Origin: JAJYTL01 sp046705265
GTDB lineage: Bacteria; Pseudomonadota; Alphaproteobacteria; Ferrovibrionales; Ferrovibrionaceae
DNA: 64,000 nucleotides
Direction of reading: 5' to 3'
Assembly: GCA_046705265.1 (NCBI GenBank)
Contig: JBJKQL010000067.1
Span: 1 to 64,000, forward strand
Shown here: piece after piece, positions 46,952 through 54,307 of the stretch
Position numbering within the stretch: the stretch's first letter is position 1
How the letters are laid out: the number at the start of each line of letters is the position of its first letter
Notes under the pieces: generated by a model
Database searches by the model: none
What the model was told of the DNA's origin: nothing
The model's input: the letters and a program-made list of their open reading frames with translations, nothing else
Program-made: the position numbers and the translations under genes

Positions 46952-47461
46952 TCAGTGATTGGAGATATAGGCATAACCCTGCATCTCTTTTTTGACGATT
47001 TGGAGCACCCCCGCCGGTATCACTTTCATATAGCCATAGACGTTTGACGGATCGATATGCAGGGTTGCCAGAGAATTGTAGCAGACGCGGAATGCCACCC
47101 CTTTCTTGGCGAGGGCTTGGAGGAGGGGCCCGTCTCCCGAATAGCGTTGCCCGAAGACGTTCGCGGCTCGGACGGCATTGCCATAAAGCACGATCTGAAT
47201 ATCGTAAGGGAGCGAGCGTGCTCTCAAATCGCGGATGACATAGGCCGCGTTTGTCAAAGTCTCGGGCAGTTGGCGGTCCGGGTCGCTTACGCCGAAAACA
47301 ATCCGCACTGGATGATGTTTCGCGAAAAAACCGCCGTATCCGTACTGCTTTGGGATCGGAATGCTTGTCAGGCCCGGAAAGCGGGGAAGGTCCTTTGCCG
47401 GTGCTCCGGAACCTGCCAGCCCGAGTGTTGCAACAAAAAGTGTCAGCCAGCGAGCGCGCAT
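46952..47461 (-). CDS. Periplasmic DsrE-like protein 1
   Basis: A 169-residue exported protein (signal peptide to about residue 22). The DsrE/DsrF-like alpha/beta domain contains HPVRIVFGVSDPDRQLPETL, LPYDIQIVLYGNAVRAANVF and GVAFRVCYNSL with a single cysteine, C127. DsrE-family proteins bind and hand on sulfane sulfur through a conserved cysteine. The cytoplasmic dsr system is not encoded here; periplasmic copies beside sox genes are of unknown role. Two other DsrE-like genes precede it in the same operon. Confidence 0.85.
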   Translation of the reverse strand: MRARWLTLFVATLGLAGSGAPAKDLPRFPGLTSIPIPKQYGYGGFFAKHHPVRIVFGVSDPDRQLPETLTNAAYVIRDLRARSLPYDIQIVLYGNAVRAANVFGQRYSGDGPLLQALAKKGVAFRVCYNSLATLHIDPSNVYGYMKVIPAGVLQIVKKEMQGYAYISNH

Positions 47462-47483
47462 TTTCTTTCCACGCCTCGACCCG

Positions 47484-47984
47484 TCACGGCTTCACGTAGT
47501 CGAAACCGGCTTCCTCGAGTTGCATCAGCCGCACGACGCCGGCCGGAACCACGGCGGCCTGCGGCACGAGGGCGGGAAGATGCCCGGTCTTGCGCTTGAA
47601 CTTCAGCATCGTCTGGTGACAGGCGTCGAACTCTACACCTTCGGCGTCGAGGCTTTGAATGCGGATCGAGACCGGCGTTTTCGCGAACAGCATTTTTAGG
47701 CCGGGTCCATAGGTGACGATCACGATCCGGATCTTCCCCTGGCCCCAATATTGGAGCAGATTGCTGGCGTTGTTGAGCGCAAGATTCCACCGAGCGGGAT
47801 CGGCTTCAGACACTTGCAGGACGATTTTCTTTTGTGCGAACGGCAGGTCGTGGATGAAGGCGATCTTGGAAAAATTCCAATGCTTATAGAGGTTCCAATT
47901 CTCGGCCTTGGCCGGGGCGGAGGCCAAAAGGCTGGCGGCGAGTGCCAGTGCGGCGACAGTACGGACCCAGGATGTGGCAGACAT
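47484..47984 (-). CDS. Periplasmic DsrE-like protein 2
   Basis: A 166-residue exported protein (signal peptide to about residue 27, AALALAASLLASAPAKA). The DsrE-like domain reads KKIVLQVSEADPARWNLALN, then KIRIVIVTYGPGLKMLF and GVEFDACHQTMLKF with a single cysteine C122, at the equivalent place to C127 of protein 1. Sequence identity to the two sister proteins is low, so the copies are old and not recent duplicates. It lies 22 bases before dsrE-like gene 1. Confidence 0.85.
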   Translation of the reverse strand: MSATSWVRTVAALALAASLLASAPAKAENWNLYKHWNFSKIAFIHDLPFAQKKIVLQVSEADPARWNLALNNASNLLQYWGQGKIRIVIVTYGPGLKMLFAKTPVSIRIQSLDAEGVEFDACHQTMLKFKRKTGHLPALVPQAAVVPAGVVRLMQLEEAGFDYVKP

Positions 47985-48032
47985 ACGATTTCCCTCCCTT
48001 GTTTGCGTAATTGAATGGGCCGATAACGAGTT

Positions 48033-48563
48033 TCAATAGATCGGCACGAGTTGACAGCCTTGAGCCTGGTAACCGATGGCGGAAATATCGCCGTTGCCAA
48101 CAGGATGCACCGCGGCGATGACGTCGCTTGGTTGAACATCCATGCCTTTGAGCGCAACTCCGCAGGCCTCGAACCGAATTCCCAACTGGATCAGCGTTTT
48201 CACTTCGCTCTGAATATGAGCGACGACCGATTGCTCCATGTATGAGATGCCGCGCCGATCCTTGGCCAGAAACGCGACCGTAGGACCGATCAAGACAACA
48301 ATCAGGTGGGGCATTGCGCCCTGCTGGGCCAGGCCGGTGTCGGTTTCCTCGACGACCTTCAACACATGCGTGAGCTTGCCCGGATTGTTGAGGTCGATCA
48401 TGAATACGGCCTTCGCTTCATGCCGACCGTGCCGCGCGTCGGCGTCGTTCAAGGGCGCCGCACGGGCCCCGGCAGGGAACAGAACGGCGGCGGCGATGAG
48501 AGCAACCTTGATCATGCGGTTCATGGTGACGCTCGCCCGGATTAAGGTTGGCCAAGCTCTCAT
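48033..48563 (-). CDS. Periplasmic DsrE-like protein 3
   Basis: A 176-residue exported protein. The likely start is the ATG at codon 14 (48524), which puts the signal peptide (MIKVALIAAAVLFPAGARA) at the N-terminus. The DsrE-like domain holds KAVFMIDLNNPGKLTHVLKV, PHLIVVLIGPTVAFLAKD and GIRFEACGVALKGM with the equivalent cysteine (C134 counting from the first methionine). Five bases separate the first possible start from the end of soxB. It directly follows soxB in the operon. Confidence 0.85.
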   Translation of the reverse strand: MRAWPTLIRASVTMNRMIKVALIAAAVLFPAGARAAPLNDADARHGRHEAKAVFMIDLNNPGKLTHVLKVVEETDTGLAQQGAMPHLIVVLIGPTVAFLAKDRRGISYMEQSVVAHIQSEVKTLIQLGIRFEACGVALKGMDVQPSDVIAAVHPVGNGDISAIGYQAQGCQLVPIY

Positions 48564-48567
48564 TAGT

Positions 48568-50298
48568 TCATATTCCGTAGGTCGCGGGATAGGCGATTCC
48601 GGGATTGCCCCTCATATCACTGCTCAGACGAGGCAGATCGATCCGTTCGACGCGGACGTGCTTCTGGCGCTTAAGCCAGCGCGCGTAGACCTCCCATACC
48701 GGTTTGCCTTCCACCGGTGCGGTTACCGACGCCCAGCCTGCGAATTTGTATTTGCGGCTAGGTTCGACCGGCTTGCCGCCAATGCGAAGATCCCGGATAT
48801 AGTTTGGATATCCTGCCGCCGGATCAATAACATATTCCACGTTGCCGACCCGGACCATGTCGCCGCCCTGCACATAGTACGGATCCTTGTTGTAGAGATT
48901 GTCCGCTATTTGCTCCATGATGCTTTTGACCTGCGCCCCGGTGTAGTAGGTTACCGTCACCTGGGGATAGGTAATGGCGGTTTGCGCCATGACGTCCTCA
49001 AAGGTGATGGTCTCGCCCGCCAGCTTGCATGGACCCCAGCGAAAGCCCGGTGAGAACGCAGCCTCACAATCCATCTCCTCCATCAGCGCCTGCACGAGCA
49101 GCTGGTCCAAGGGGCCATTGAAGTTGCCCCGCCGGTAGAGCAGGCTTTCGGTGACGGCGAGTGGCTCGGCGAGCCGCGCTTGGTAAGGCGCTCGCACCCG
49201 GCGGATATAGGCCGCCATCTCGGGGTCTTCGCTAATTTCGTTGGCGAAAATCGGCAGATAGTAGAATCGGTAACTCCGTAGCCGACCACGGCCGACGTCG
49301 AGATCGAAGCGCGCCAGCACCTTGCCGTTGGTCGAGGTGTTAACGATCACCGTGCTGCCAACGACGTAAGGACGTGGTCCCATCATGTCATGGGTATGTC
49401 CACCGAGGATGATGTCGATGCCTTTTACTTCGCTGGCAAGCTTGATGTCGACATCAGCGCCGTTATGCGAAAGCAGCACCACACAATCGGCGTGACGTTG
49501 CTCGCGGCATTCATCGATCACCTTTTGCAGGTTTCTGGCATGGATGCCAAAGCTCCAATTTGGGATGAGATACTGCGGGTTGGCAATTGGTGTATAGGGA
49601 AACGACTGTCCAATGATCGCTATGGCGCGCCCGCTGACCTCGCGCATGACGTAGGGCGGAAATATAGGGTCGCCCCACGGCTGGCTGAAGACGTTCTGGG
49701 AGATGAATGGGAAGTGGATTTCGCTCTTGATGATCTCCTTGACCCGCTGCTCACCGTAGGTGAAGTCCCAGTGTCCCACCATGGCGTCGACGCCAAGGAG
49801 GTTCTGCGCCCCAGCCATATCCGCACCCTTGGTCCATAATGCGGTTGCAGAGCCTTGCCAGCTGTCGCCGCCGTCGAGGAGGAGAACCTTGCCAGGGCGC
49901 TCGGCTCGGAAGCGTTTGACCAGAGTGGCGATCTGTGCGAAGCCGCCGACACGGCCAAAGCGATGCGCAAGCTCGTCGAAGGAAAGGCAATCAACTGCAT
50001 AGGATTCGGCGCTCCCTGGTGCGATGCGGTAGTACCGTTCGGCGTAGCCTCCGGCGAGGTGCGGCGGATGACCACGCATCTCTCCGACGCCGATGTTGGT
50101 GTCCGGTTCACGCCACCATACGGGATTGAGTTGGGCATGGGTGTCGGTGATGTGCAGAAGTGTGACGTTGCCGTAGTCGGGGATTTCGTAAAGCTTATCA
50201 AGCGTGATGGGGGGGGCGGCGAGGAGGCGGGCGGCGGGAAACCCGGCGGCACTTGCCGCGGCCAGCATACGAAGAAACGAGCGCCGGGAAGCAATCAT
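48568..50298 (-). CDS. soxB: SoxB, thiosulfohydrolase
   Basis: A 576-residue periplasmic dimanganese enzyme that cleaves the terminal sulfone from SoxY-bound thiosulfate as sulfate. The Tat signal is ASRRSFLRMLAAASAAG. Metal-binding motifs are HITDTHAQL (residues 49-57), LDGGDSWQGS, VGHWDFTYG (174-182) and the C-terminal metallophosphatase GGHTHD. Length and motifs are normal. It is the first gene of the operon with three dsrE-like genes and DUF302; an ECF-type promoter starts 44 bases upstream. Confidence 0.96.
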   Translation of the reverse strand: MIASRRSFLRMLAAASAAGFPAARLLAAPPITLDKLYEIPDYGNVTLLHITDTHAQLNPVWWREPDTNIGVGEMRGHPPHLAGGYAERYYRIAPGSAESYAVDCLSFDELAHRFGRVGGFAQIATLVKRFRAERPGKVLLLDGGDSWQGSATALWTKGADMAGAQNLLGVDAMVGHWDFTYGEQRVKEIIKSEIHFPFISQNVFSQPWGDPIFPPYVMREVSGRAIAIIGQSFPYTPIANPQYLIPNWSFGIHARNLQKVIDECREQRHADCVVLLSHNGADVDIKLASEVKGIDIILGGHTHDMMGPRPYVVGSTVIVNTSTNGKVLARFDLDVGRGRLRSYRFYYLPIFANEISEDPEMAAYIRRVRAPYQARLAEPLAVTESLLYRRGNFNGPLDQLLVQALMEEMDCEAAFSPGFRWGPCKLAGETITFEDVMAQTAITYPQVTVTYYTGAQVKSIMEQIADNLYNKDPYYVQGGDMVRVGNVEYVIDPAAGYPNYIRDLRIGGKPVEPSRKYKFAGWASVTAPVEGKPVWEVYARWLKRQKHVRVERIDLPRLSSDMRGNPGIAYPATYGI

Positions 50299-50342
50299 GC
50301 GGGGAATTATCCTGTGTGCACCTCAGGTTGACTATCTAGGTG

Positions 50343-50371
50343 TAAGACGATCGAGACCGTCACGATATTCC
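50343..50371 (-). promoter_or_regulatory. ECF-type promoter of the soxB operon
   Basis: On the minus strand GGAATA (50366-50371) is followed after 16 bases by CGTCTTA (50343-50349). The -10 lies 44 bases before the soxB start. It matches the element before the divergent sigma gene (GGAATA-N16-CATCTAA) in sequence and spacing, so both directions look to be read by the same sigma factor. Confidence 0.8.
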
Positions 50372-50488
50372 GTAGTGCCCCAAAAAAGACCGGGCAAGCA
50401 TTCAAACTTCGAAGTCGGCATCGGTCCGTGACCGGTAAGAAGGGCCCGGCCTGCGCATTTTCCGTCTTGTGAAAAAAATTCGAAAATT

Positions 50489-50518
50489 GGAATATTTCGG
50501 CAGGCTGTCGCATCTAAG
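50489..50518 (+). promoter_or_regulatory. ECF-type promoter of the sigma/anti-sigma operon
   Basis: GGAATA (50489-50494) is followed after 16 bases by CATCTAAG (50511-50518). The -10 lies 45 bases before the first ATG of the sigma gene. The match to the three sox promoters predicts positive autoregulation. Two further bases, TA, follow the -10, and an A-rich leader runs up to the ribosome site GGGAGG. Confidence 0.78.
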
Positions 50519-50563
50519 TATAAAAAAAGCGGGAAAAACAAAGAACCGCACGTCGGGAGGAAA

Positions 50564-51133
50564 ATGATGGAAGCTCGGGAACCAGCTCCGGCGCTCGTGC
50601 AACTGCTGGCTGATGAACACCGGCGCCTTTACCGCATGGCTTATAGTTGGTGTTGCGACGCAGCACTGGCCGCTGACCTTTCGCAGGAGGCGATGCTGCG
50701 AGCCCTCAGCCGCCTCCACCAGCTCAAGGATGTCGGGAAATTTAAAGCCTGGTTATATGCGATCCTGCACAACTGCTTTCTGAGCCACCTGCGCGGCCAG
50801 CGTCCGAACGAGCCATTCGAAGAAATCGTGCTGGCGCATGAAGGGATCGTAGATCGAGCAGAAACCGCTGAAAGTGCTACCCAGCGCAACGAAATTGTGC
50901 GTCAAGTCCGTAGCGCGATTTGCAAATTGCCACTCGGACAACGCCAGGTCATTACTCTCATCGACTTGAATGGCTGCAGCTACGCCGAGGTGGCGGATAT
51001 CCTCAATGTCCCGATCGGGACCGTCATGAGCAGGCTGTATCGGGCGCGGCAGGCATTGCGTGACTTGATAACCGCGACGCCGGCCACCGAGCCCGCGTGG
51101 CCCCGGCTTCGGCTTGTCGTTCAGGAGAGTTAG
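50564..51133 (+). CDS. ECF-family RNA polymerase sigma factor of the sox locus
   Basis: A 189-residue sigma factor with region 2 (DEHRRLYRMAYSWCCDAALA, ADLSQEAMLRALSRLHQL, WLYAILHNCFLSHLR) and region 4 (LPLGQRQVITLIDLNGCSYA, then EVADILNVPIGTVMSRLYRA). Regions 1 and 3 are absent, as in ECF sigma factors. GGGAGG lies before two ATGs in a row. It is followed three bases later by its anti-sigma factor, and then by soxYZ. It is divergent from soxB. The four GGAATA-N16 elements are its likely targets. Confidence 0.93.
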   Translation: MMEAREPAPALVQLLADEHRRLYRMAYSWCCDAALAADLSQEAMLRALSRLHQLKDVGKFKAWLYAILHNCFLSHLRGQRPNEPFEEIVLAHEGIVDRAETAESATQRNEIVRQVRSAICKLPLGQRQVITLIDLNGCSYAEVADILNVPIGTVMSRLYRARQALRDLITATPATEPAWPRLRLVVQES

Positions 51134-51136
51134 GCC

Positions 51137-51865
51137 ATGCTACCCCTGCAGGATGAGGTCCGCGTCAACGCATATGTCGATGGGGAGCTTGACGTTTATG
51201 AGCGCACTGCCCTGCTCGAGGAGCTTGCGCGCGATCCAAAACGTCGCAATGAAGCGGCCGAGATCGGCGAACTGAAGGAGCTGGTGCGTGCCGCCTTCGA
51301 GCACGTGCCCCATGTGCCGAATCGACCCACGAGACGGTCACCGCAGGCGGTCGGCATGGGGCTGCGGTTCGCTCTCGGGGCTGTAGCGGCGCTGATGCTG
51401 ATTGGATTGGCGTTCGGTGTCGGCTGGTCGGTACGTGGCGGAGGGGCCCGGCTCGATCAGCAACTTGCGGCGCTCGGCGGCGTGCGACTTGCCGCGCCGG
51501 CGATTCGTGCGCCGGGCGTGCTGCTACACCTCGAGTCTTTTCGCGGCCAGGATGCAGATACCACGCTCCAGCGTGCTCGTGCCTTGCTCAAGCGCTACCG
51601 CGGCAGTGGCCTGCAGGTCGAAGTGATCGTCAACGGCATGGCACTCGAGTTTCTTAAGACCGGCTATTTTCCTTATAGCCATGAATTCGCGAAGTTGATG
51701 CGAGCCTATCCTAATTTGGAGGTTGTAGCTTGCGGCGGCACCCTCGAAGCCTTGCATGAGCAAGGACAGCGACTGTCCCTGCTCAAAGGGGTGAGAATAG
51801 CGCCTTCAGCCGTGCAAGAGGTGGTGAAGCGCCTGGAGGAGGGTTGGGTCTACGTCAATTCATGA
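51137..51865 (+). CDS. Transmembrane anti-sigma factor with a DsrE-like periplasmic domain
   Basis: A 242-residue protein with three parts. Residues 6-55 form a cytoplasmic anti-sigma-like helical domain (VNAYVDGELDVYERTALLEE) without the zinc HxxxCxxC motif. Residues 75-98 are one membrane helix (LRFALGAVAALMLIGLAFGV). Residues 126-242 are a DsrE-like domain: PGVLLHLESFRG, LQVEVIVNGMALEFLKTGYF, and NLEVVACGGTLEALHEQ with C199 at the place of the cysteine in the three DsrE-like proteins of the same locus. AGGAGAG precedes the start. A DsrE domain as sensor on an anti-sigma factor is unusual; it suggests that periplasmic sulfane sulfur or a sulfur-carrying partner controls release of the sigma factor. 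That mechanism is inference. Confidence 0.85.
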   Translation: MLPLQDEVRVNAYVDGELDVYERTALLEELARDPKRRNEAAEIGELKELVRAAFEHVPHVPNRPTRRSPQAVGMGLRFALGAVAALMLIGLAFGVGWSVRGGGARLDQQLAALGGVRLAAPAIRAPGVLLHLESFRGQDADTTLQRARALLKRYRGSGLQVEVIVNGMALEFLKTGYFPYSHEFAKLMRAYPNLEVVACGGTLEALHEQGQRLSLLKGVRIAPSAVQEVVKRLEEGWVYVNS

Positions 51866-51875
51866 GGCAACCGAA

Positions 51876-51904
51876 GGAATAAATTCTCGGTCCCGTGAAT
51901 CTCT
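51876..51904 (+). promoter_or_regulatory. ECF-type promoter of soxYZ
   Basis: GGAATA (51876-51881) is followed after 16 bases by AATCTCT (51898-51904). The first base of the -10 differs from the other three elements. It begins 11 bases after the anti-sigma stop, and the soxY start lies 112 bases downstream, which leaves a leader of about 100 bases. Confidence 0.68.
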
Positions 51905-51907
51905 CTT

Positions 51908-51925
51908 CTGACGCGACGTCGTCAG
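51908..51925 (+). promoter_or_regulatory. Perfect inverted repeat at the soxYZ transcription start
   Basis: CTGACG-CGACGT-CGTCAG is a perfect 6-bp inverted repeat with a self-complementary 6-base centre. It starts four bases after the -10 of the soxYZ promoter, so it covers the expected start site. It could be an operator for a repressor or a hairpin at the 5' end of the soxYZ RNA. No T-run follows, so a terminator is unlikely. Confidence 0.45.
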
Positions 51926-52016
51926 ACGCGGCGTTCAAGCAGAGCAGGTAGAGCGGTCCCAGCATGGGCAAAAGAGTGAAGCATACCGAAAGCAGATGTA
52001 GGGAGAATCCTCGGCC

Positions 52017-52484
52017 ATGGATCCGCGCCGCAGAGTCGTACTAAAGGGGGCCGCATCGTGGGCTGCATTCATGCTTGTAATGGAAGCAGGCCCGTTGTCA
52101 AAAGCCGCGTTTGCGGCTTGGCCCGAGGCAGCTTTTCAGACCCGCGATCAGCAGCAAGCGATCAGCCTTGTAGACGGCGGCGGCATGATCGAGATGAGGC
52201 ACGTTACGATAACCGCGCCGAAACTTGCGGAGAACGGCGCCGTAGTCCCGGTGAGTGTGGAATCGGACCTGCCCAACGTAGTTTCGATCAGTATTTTTGC
52301 CGAAAATAATCCGTTTCCCCTGAACTCTGAGTATGAACTGGCCGCGGGCGTGCTGCCATTTGTCTCGACGCGCATTCGGTTGAGCCGAACGCAAGAGGTC
52401 ATGGGAGTGGTCAAAACCGCCGATGGGAGATTGTACGGTGGTAAGGCGCTCGTCAAAGTGACGATCGGCGGTTGCGGCGGTTGA
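52017..52484 (+). CDS. soxY: SoxY, sulfur carrier protein
   Basis: A 155-residue periplasmic carrier. The Tat-type signal is PRRRVVLKGAASWAAFMLVM. The C-terminus VKVTIGGCGG carries the substrate-binding cysteine C153 on the flexible GGCGG arm that moves through SoxXA and SoxB. The body (APKLAENGAVVPVSVESDLP and FAENNPFPLNSEYE) is typical. AGGGAGA is the ribosome site. SoxZ follows ten bases downstream. Confidence 0.96.
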   Translation: MDPRRRVVLKGAASWAAFMLVMEAGPLSKAAFAAWPEAAFQTRDQQQAISLVDGGGMIEMRHVTITAPKLAENGAVVPVSVESDLPNVVSISIFAENNPFPLNSEYELAAGVLPFVSTRIRLSRTQEVMGVVKTADGRLYGGKALVKVTIGGCGG

Positions 52485-52494
52485 GGGGGAACCG

Positions 52495-52830
52495 ATGACA
52501 CGCAAACACGGCACTATCCGGATGCGGGCTCGTGTGGACGGGGCGGTGACGAAGATCGAGATGCTGATAAACTATAAAATCGCCACTGGTTTGGTGCTAA
52601 ATCTTAAGACCAGGGTGCTCGAGGTCAAAAAGCCGCAGAAATTCGTCAAGATCGTCACCGTATCACTCAATGGCAAGCCGGTAGTGATGAGTAATCTCAG
52701 TATTGGCTCGTCCGATGACCCTTTTCTTGCTTTCAAAGTCAAGGGTGGCAAGGCTGGCGATACGATCAAGGTGCGGTGGGAGGATAATCTCGGCAATTGG
52801 GATGAACTGAGCCAGCCTATTGGTGCTTAG
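52495..52830 (+). CDS. soxZ: SoxZ, partner of the SoxY carrier
   Basis: A 111-residue protein without a signal peptide, exported in complex with Tat-bearing SoxY. The immunoglobulin-like body (KIEMLINYKIATGLVLNLKT, SIGSSDDPFLAFKVKGGKAG, TIKVRWEDNLGNWDEL) is diagnostic, although the usual HPM motif reads LINYKI here rather than LISHPM. GAGGGGG lies before the ATG. It closes the sox locus; no soxCD or soxVW genes follow. Confidence 0.95.
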   Translation: MTRKHGTIRMRARVDGAVTKIEMLINYKIATGLVLNLKTRVLEVKKPQKFVKIVTVSLNGKPVVMSNLSIGSSDDPFLAFKVKGGKAGDTIKVRWEDNLGNWDELSQPIGA

Positions 52831-53203
52831 GCCGGCACCGGGAATTCGCGCTCCCTCCCGTCACTTCACCCTGATAAAACGAACTTTGGTTGTGATTTCC
52901 TCAGTGTAAAGTCGCGCGGTGACTGATGCCCGAGCTGGGGCGACTTCATTGCGAGCCCCGCGGCTCCCTGGCGTGTGCTTGCGGCGGGCATGAGCCGAAG
53001 GTGCGCCAGGGTTTAATTTGATCCTTATACCGCGTGCGAAGGTGCTCTCCTCTCTTCAATTCCGTGATCTCACCGGCCATCCAAGCGGGCGACGCGCCAT
53101 GTAAGGTGGAGGAATGGACCGGACTGCTCAGACAGGCCTCCTGCAATGGCCGCGTTTGGGGCGTGTGTTGGTATCGGCTTGGCGCGATGCCGCGCCCGCC
53201 GAG
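52831..53203. other. Spacer downstream of soxZ
   Basis: About 370 bases between two convergent genes. No protein-like frame, terminator hairpin or repeat could be supported. Confidence 0.45.
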
Positions 53204-53698
53204 TCAGGAGGACATGATCAGAAGCGTCGAGGTCGCGCTGGCGTAAAGCCGGCCCGAGGCATCCGTTAAGCGGGCCTCGGCGAAGGCCGCGCGCCGGCCA
53301 AGGGAAACGACCGCGCCCTCAGCACGCACCAGGCCGGTCTCTGCGGTAATCGCGCGATGGTAGGCGATCTTGAGCTCAAGCGTGGTATAGGCTTGACCCG
53401 GCGCCAGTCGCGAATGAACCGCACAGCCGCAGGCTGAATCAAGCAGGGCTGCGGCATAGCCGCCATGCACCGTGCCGAGCGGATTGTAAAGGCGGCGGTC
53501 CGGCGTGCCCGCGAAGACCGCGCGCCCTTCCTCAACTTCGGCAAGGTCAAAACCAAGGGTCTCTGCCATCGCGGGCCGGTCGGTGGTTGCAAGAAGGGCG
53601 CGCAGCTGGGCTAAACCGGAAAGTCCGGGCGACGTGCTTCCCGAGGGCGGGACATCACCCTGTTCACCGGCGGTCGACGATACCCCTTGTTTTGTCAT
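53204..53698 (-). CDS. PaaI-family hotdog thioesterase
   Basis: A 164-residue thioesterase. The hotdog core holds NPLGTVHGGYAAALLDSACG (catalytic-loop HGG) and ELKIAYHRAITAETGLVRAE. It should hydrolyse acyl- or aryl-CoA thioesters. The N-terminal 25 residues (Ser/Gly/Pro-rich) are not part of the fold, so the true start may be one of the later codons. It is divergent from the HxlR regulator, with an inverted repeat between them, so the two may be co-regulated. Confidence 0.88.
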   Translation of the reverse strand: MTKQGVSSTAGEQGDVPPSGSTSPGLSGLAQLRALLATTDRPAMAETLGFDLAEVEEGRAVFAGTPDRRLYNPLGTVHGGYAAALLDSACGCAVHSRLAPGQAYTTLELKIAYHRAITAETGLVRAEGAVVSLGRRAAFAEARLTDASGRLYASATSTLLIMSS

Positions 53699-53743
53699 GA
53701 CTTGGCTCCTTTTTCGTCGGCACCTGACAATGTCAATTGCATT

Positions 53744-53773
53744 ATGATAGTCTCTACGCTACATAACTATCAT
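53744..53773. promoter_or_regulatory. Operator candidate between the thioesterase and HxlR genes
   Basis: ATGATAGT-N14-ACTATCAT is a perfect 8-bp inverted repeat (arms 53744-53751 and 53766-53773). A second small palindrome, TGACA-A-TGTCA, lies at 53725-53735. Both are in the 102-base divergent spacer. The size and position fit an HxlR operator controlling both directions. Confidence 0.6.
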
Positions 53774-53800
53774 GATGAAAGCAATGGGGTGATAAGCCCG

Positions 53801-54307
53801 ATGCGACGCAAGAACTTTGGCAATATGCAATGTCCGATCGCCCGCAGCCTTGAACGCGTGGGTGAGTGGTGGAGCATCCTGATTTTGCGTGATGCGTTCC
53901 AAGGGCTCACTCGCTTCGACCAGTTCCAGAAAAGTCTTGGCATTGCGCCCAACATGCTTACGCGTCGGCTCAACGGACTGGTCGAATCGGGACTGCTTGA
54001 ACGTCGACGCTACAGCGAACGTCCGCCACGGGATGAATACCTCTTGACCAAGGTCGGACAGGACTTCCGGCCAGTGCTCTGGGCGTTGCTCGCCTGGGGT
54101 AATCGGAACTTCGCCCCAGAAGGGCCGAGCGTGGTTCTGATCGACAGCAAAACCAATCGTCCGGCCGATCCGATCCTGATCGATCGGCGGAGTGGCAAGC
54201 CGCTTGCCGAACCGCGGTTTCACACCGCGCCTGGCCCTGCGGCCGACGAGCGGACCCGCCGACGCCACACCAGGCTCCATGGCGGATCGGCGGCGGACGT
54301 ATCGTGA
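53801..54307 (+). CDS. HxlR-family transcriptional regulator
   Basis: A 168-residue winged-helix regulator. The signature is MQCPIARSLERVGEWWSILI, then LRDAFQGLTRFDQFQKSLGI and APNMLTRRLNGLVESGLLER. The cysteine of the MQCPIARSL motif is often a redox or aldehyde sensor in this family. The start at 53801 gives a normal N-terminus; the frame is open further upstream but those codons overlap the operator. Its stop overlaps the GTG of the following emrA-like gene, so the regulator is the first gene of a pump operon. Confidence 0.9.
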   Translation: MRRKNFGNMQCPIARSLERVGEWWSILILRDAFQGLTRFDQFQKSLGIAPNMLTRRLNGLVESGLLERRRYSERPPRDEYLLTKVGQDFRPVLWALLAWGNRNFAPEGPSVVLIDSKTNRPADPILIDRRSGKPLAEPRFHTAPGPAADERTRRRHTRLHGGSAADVS

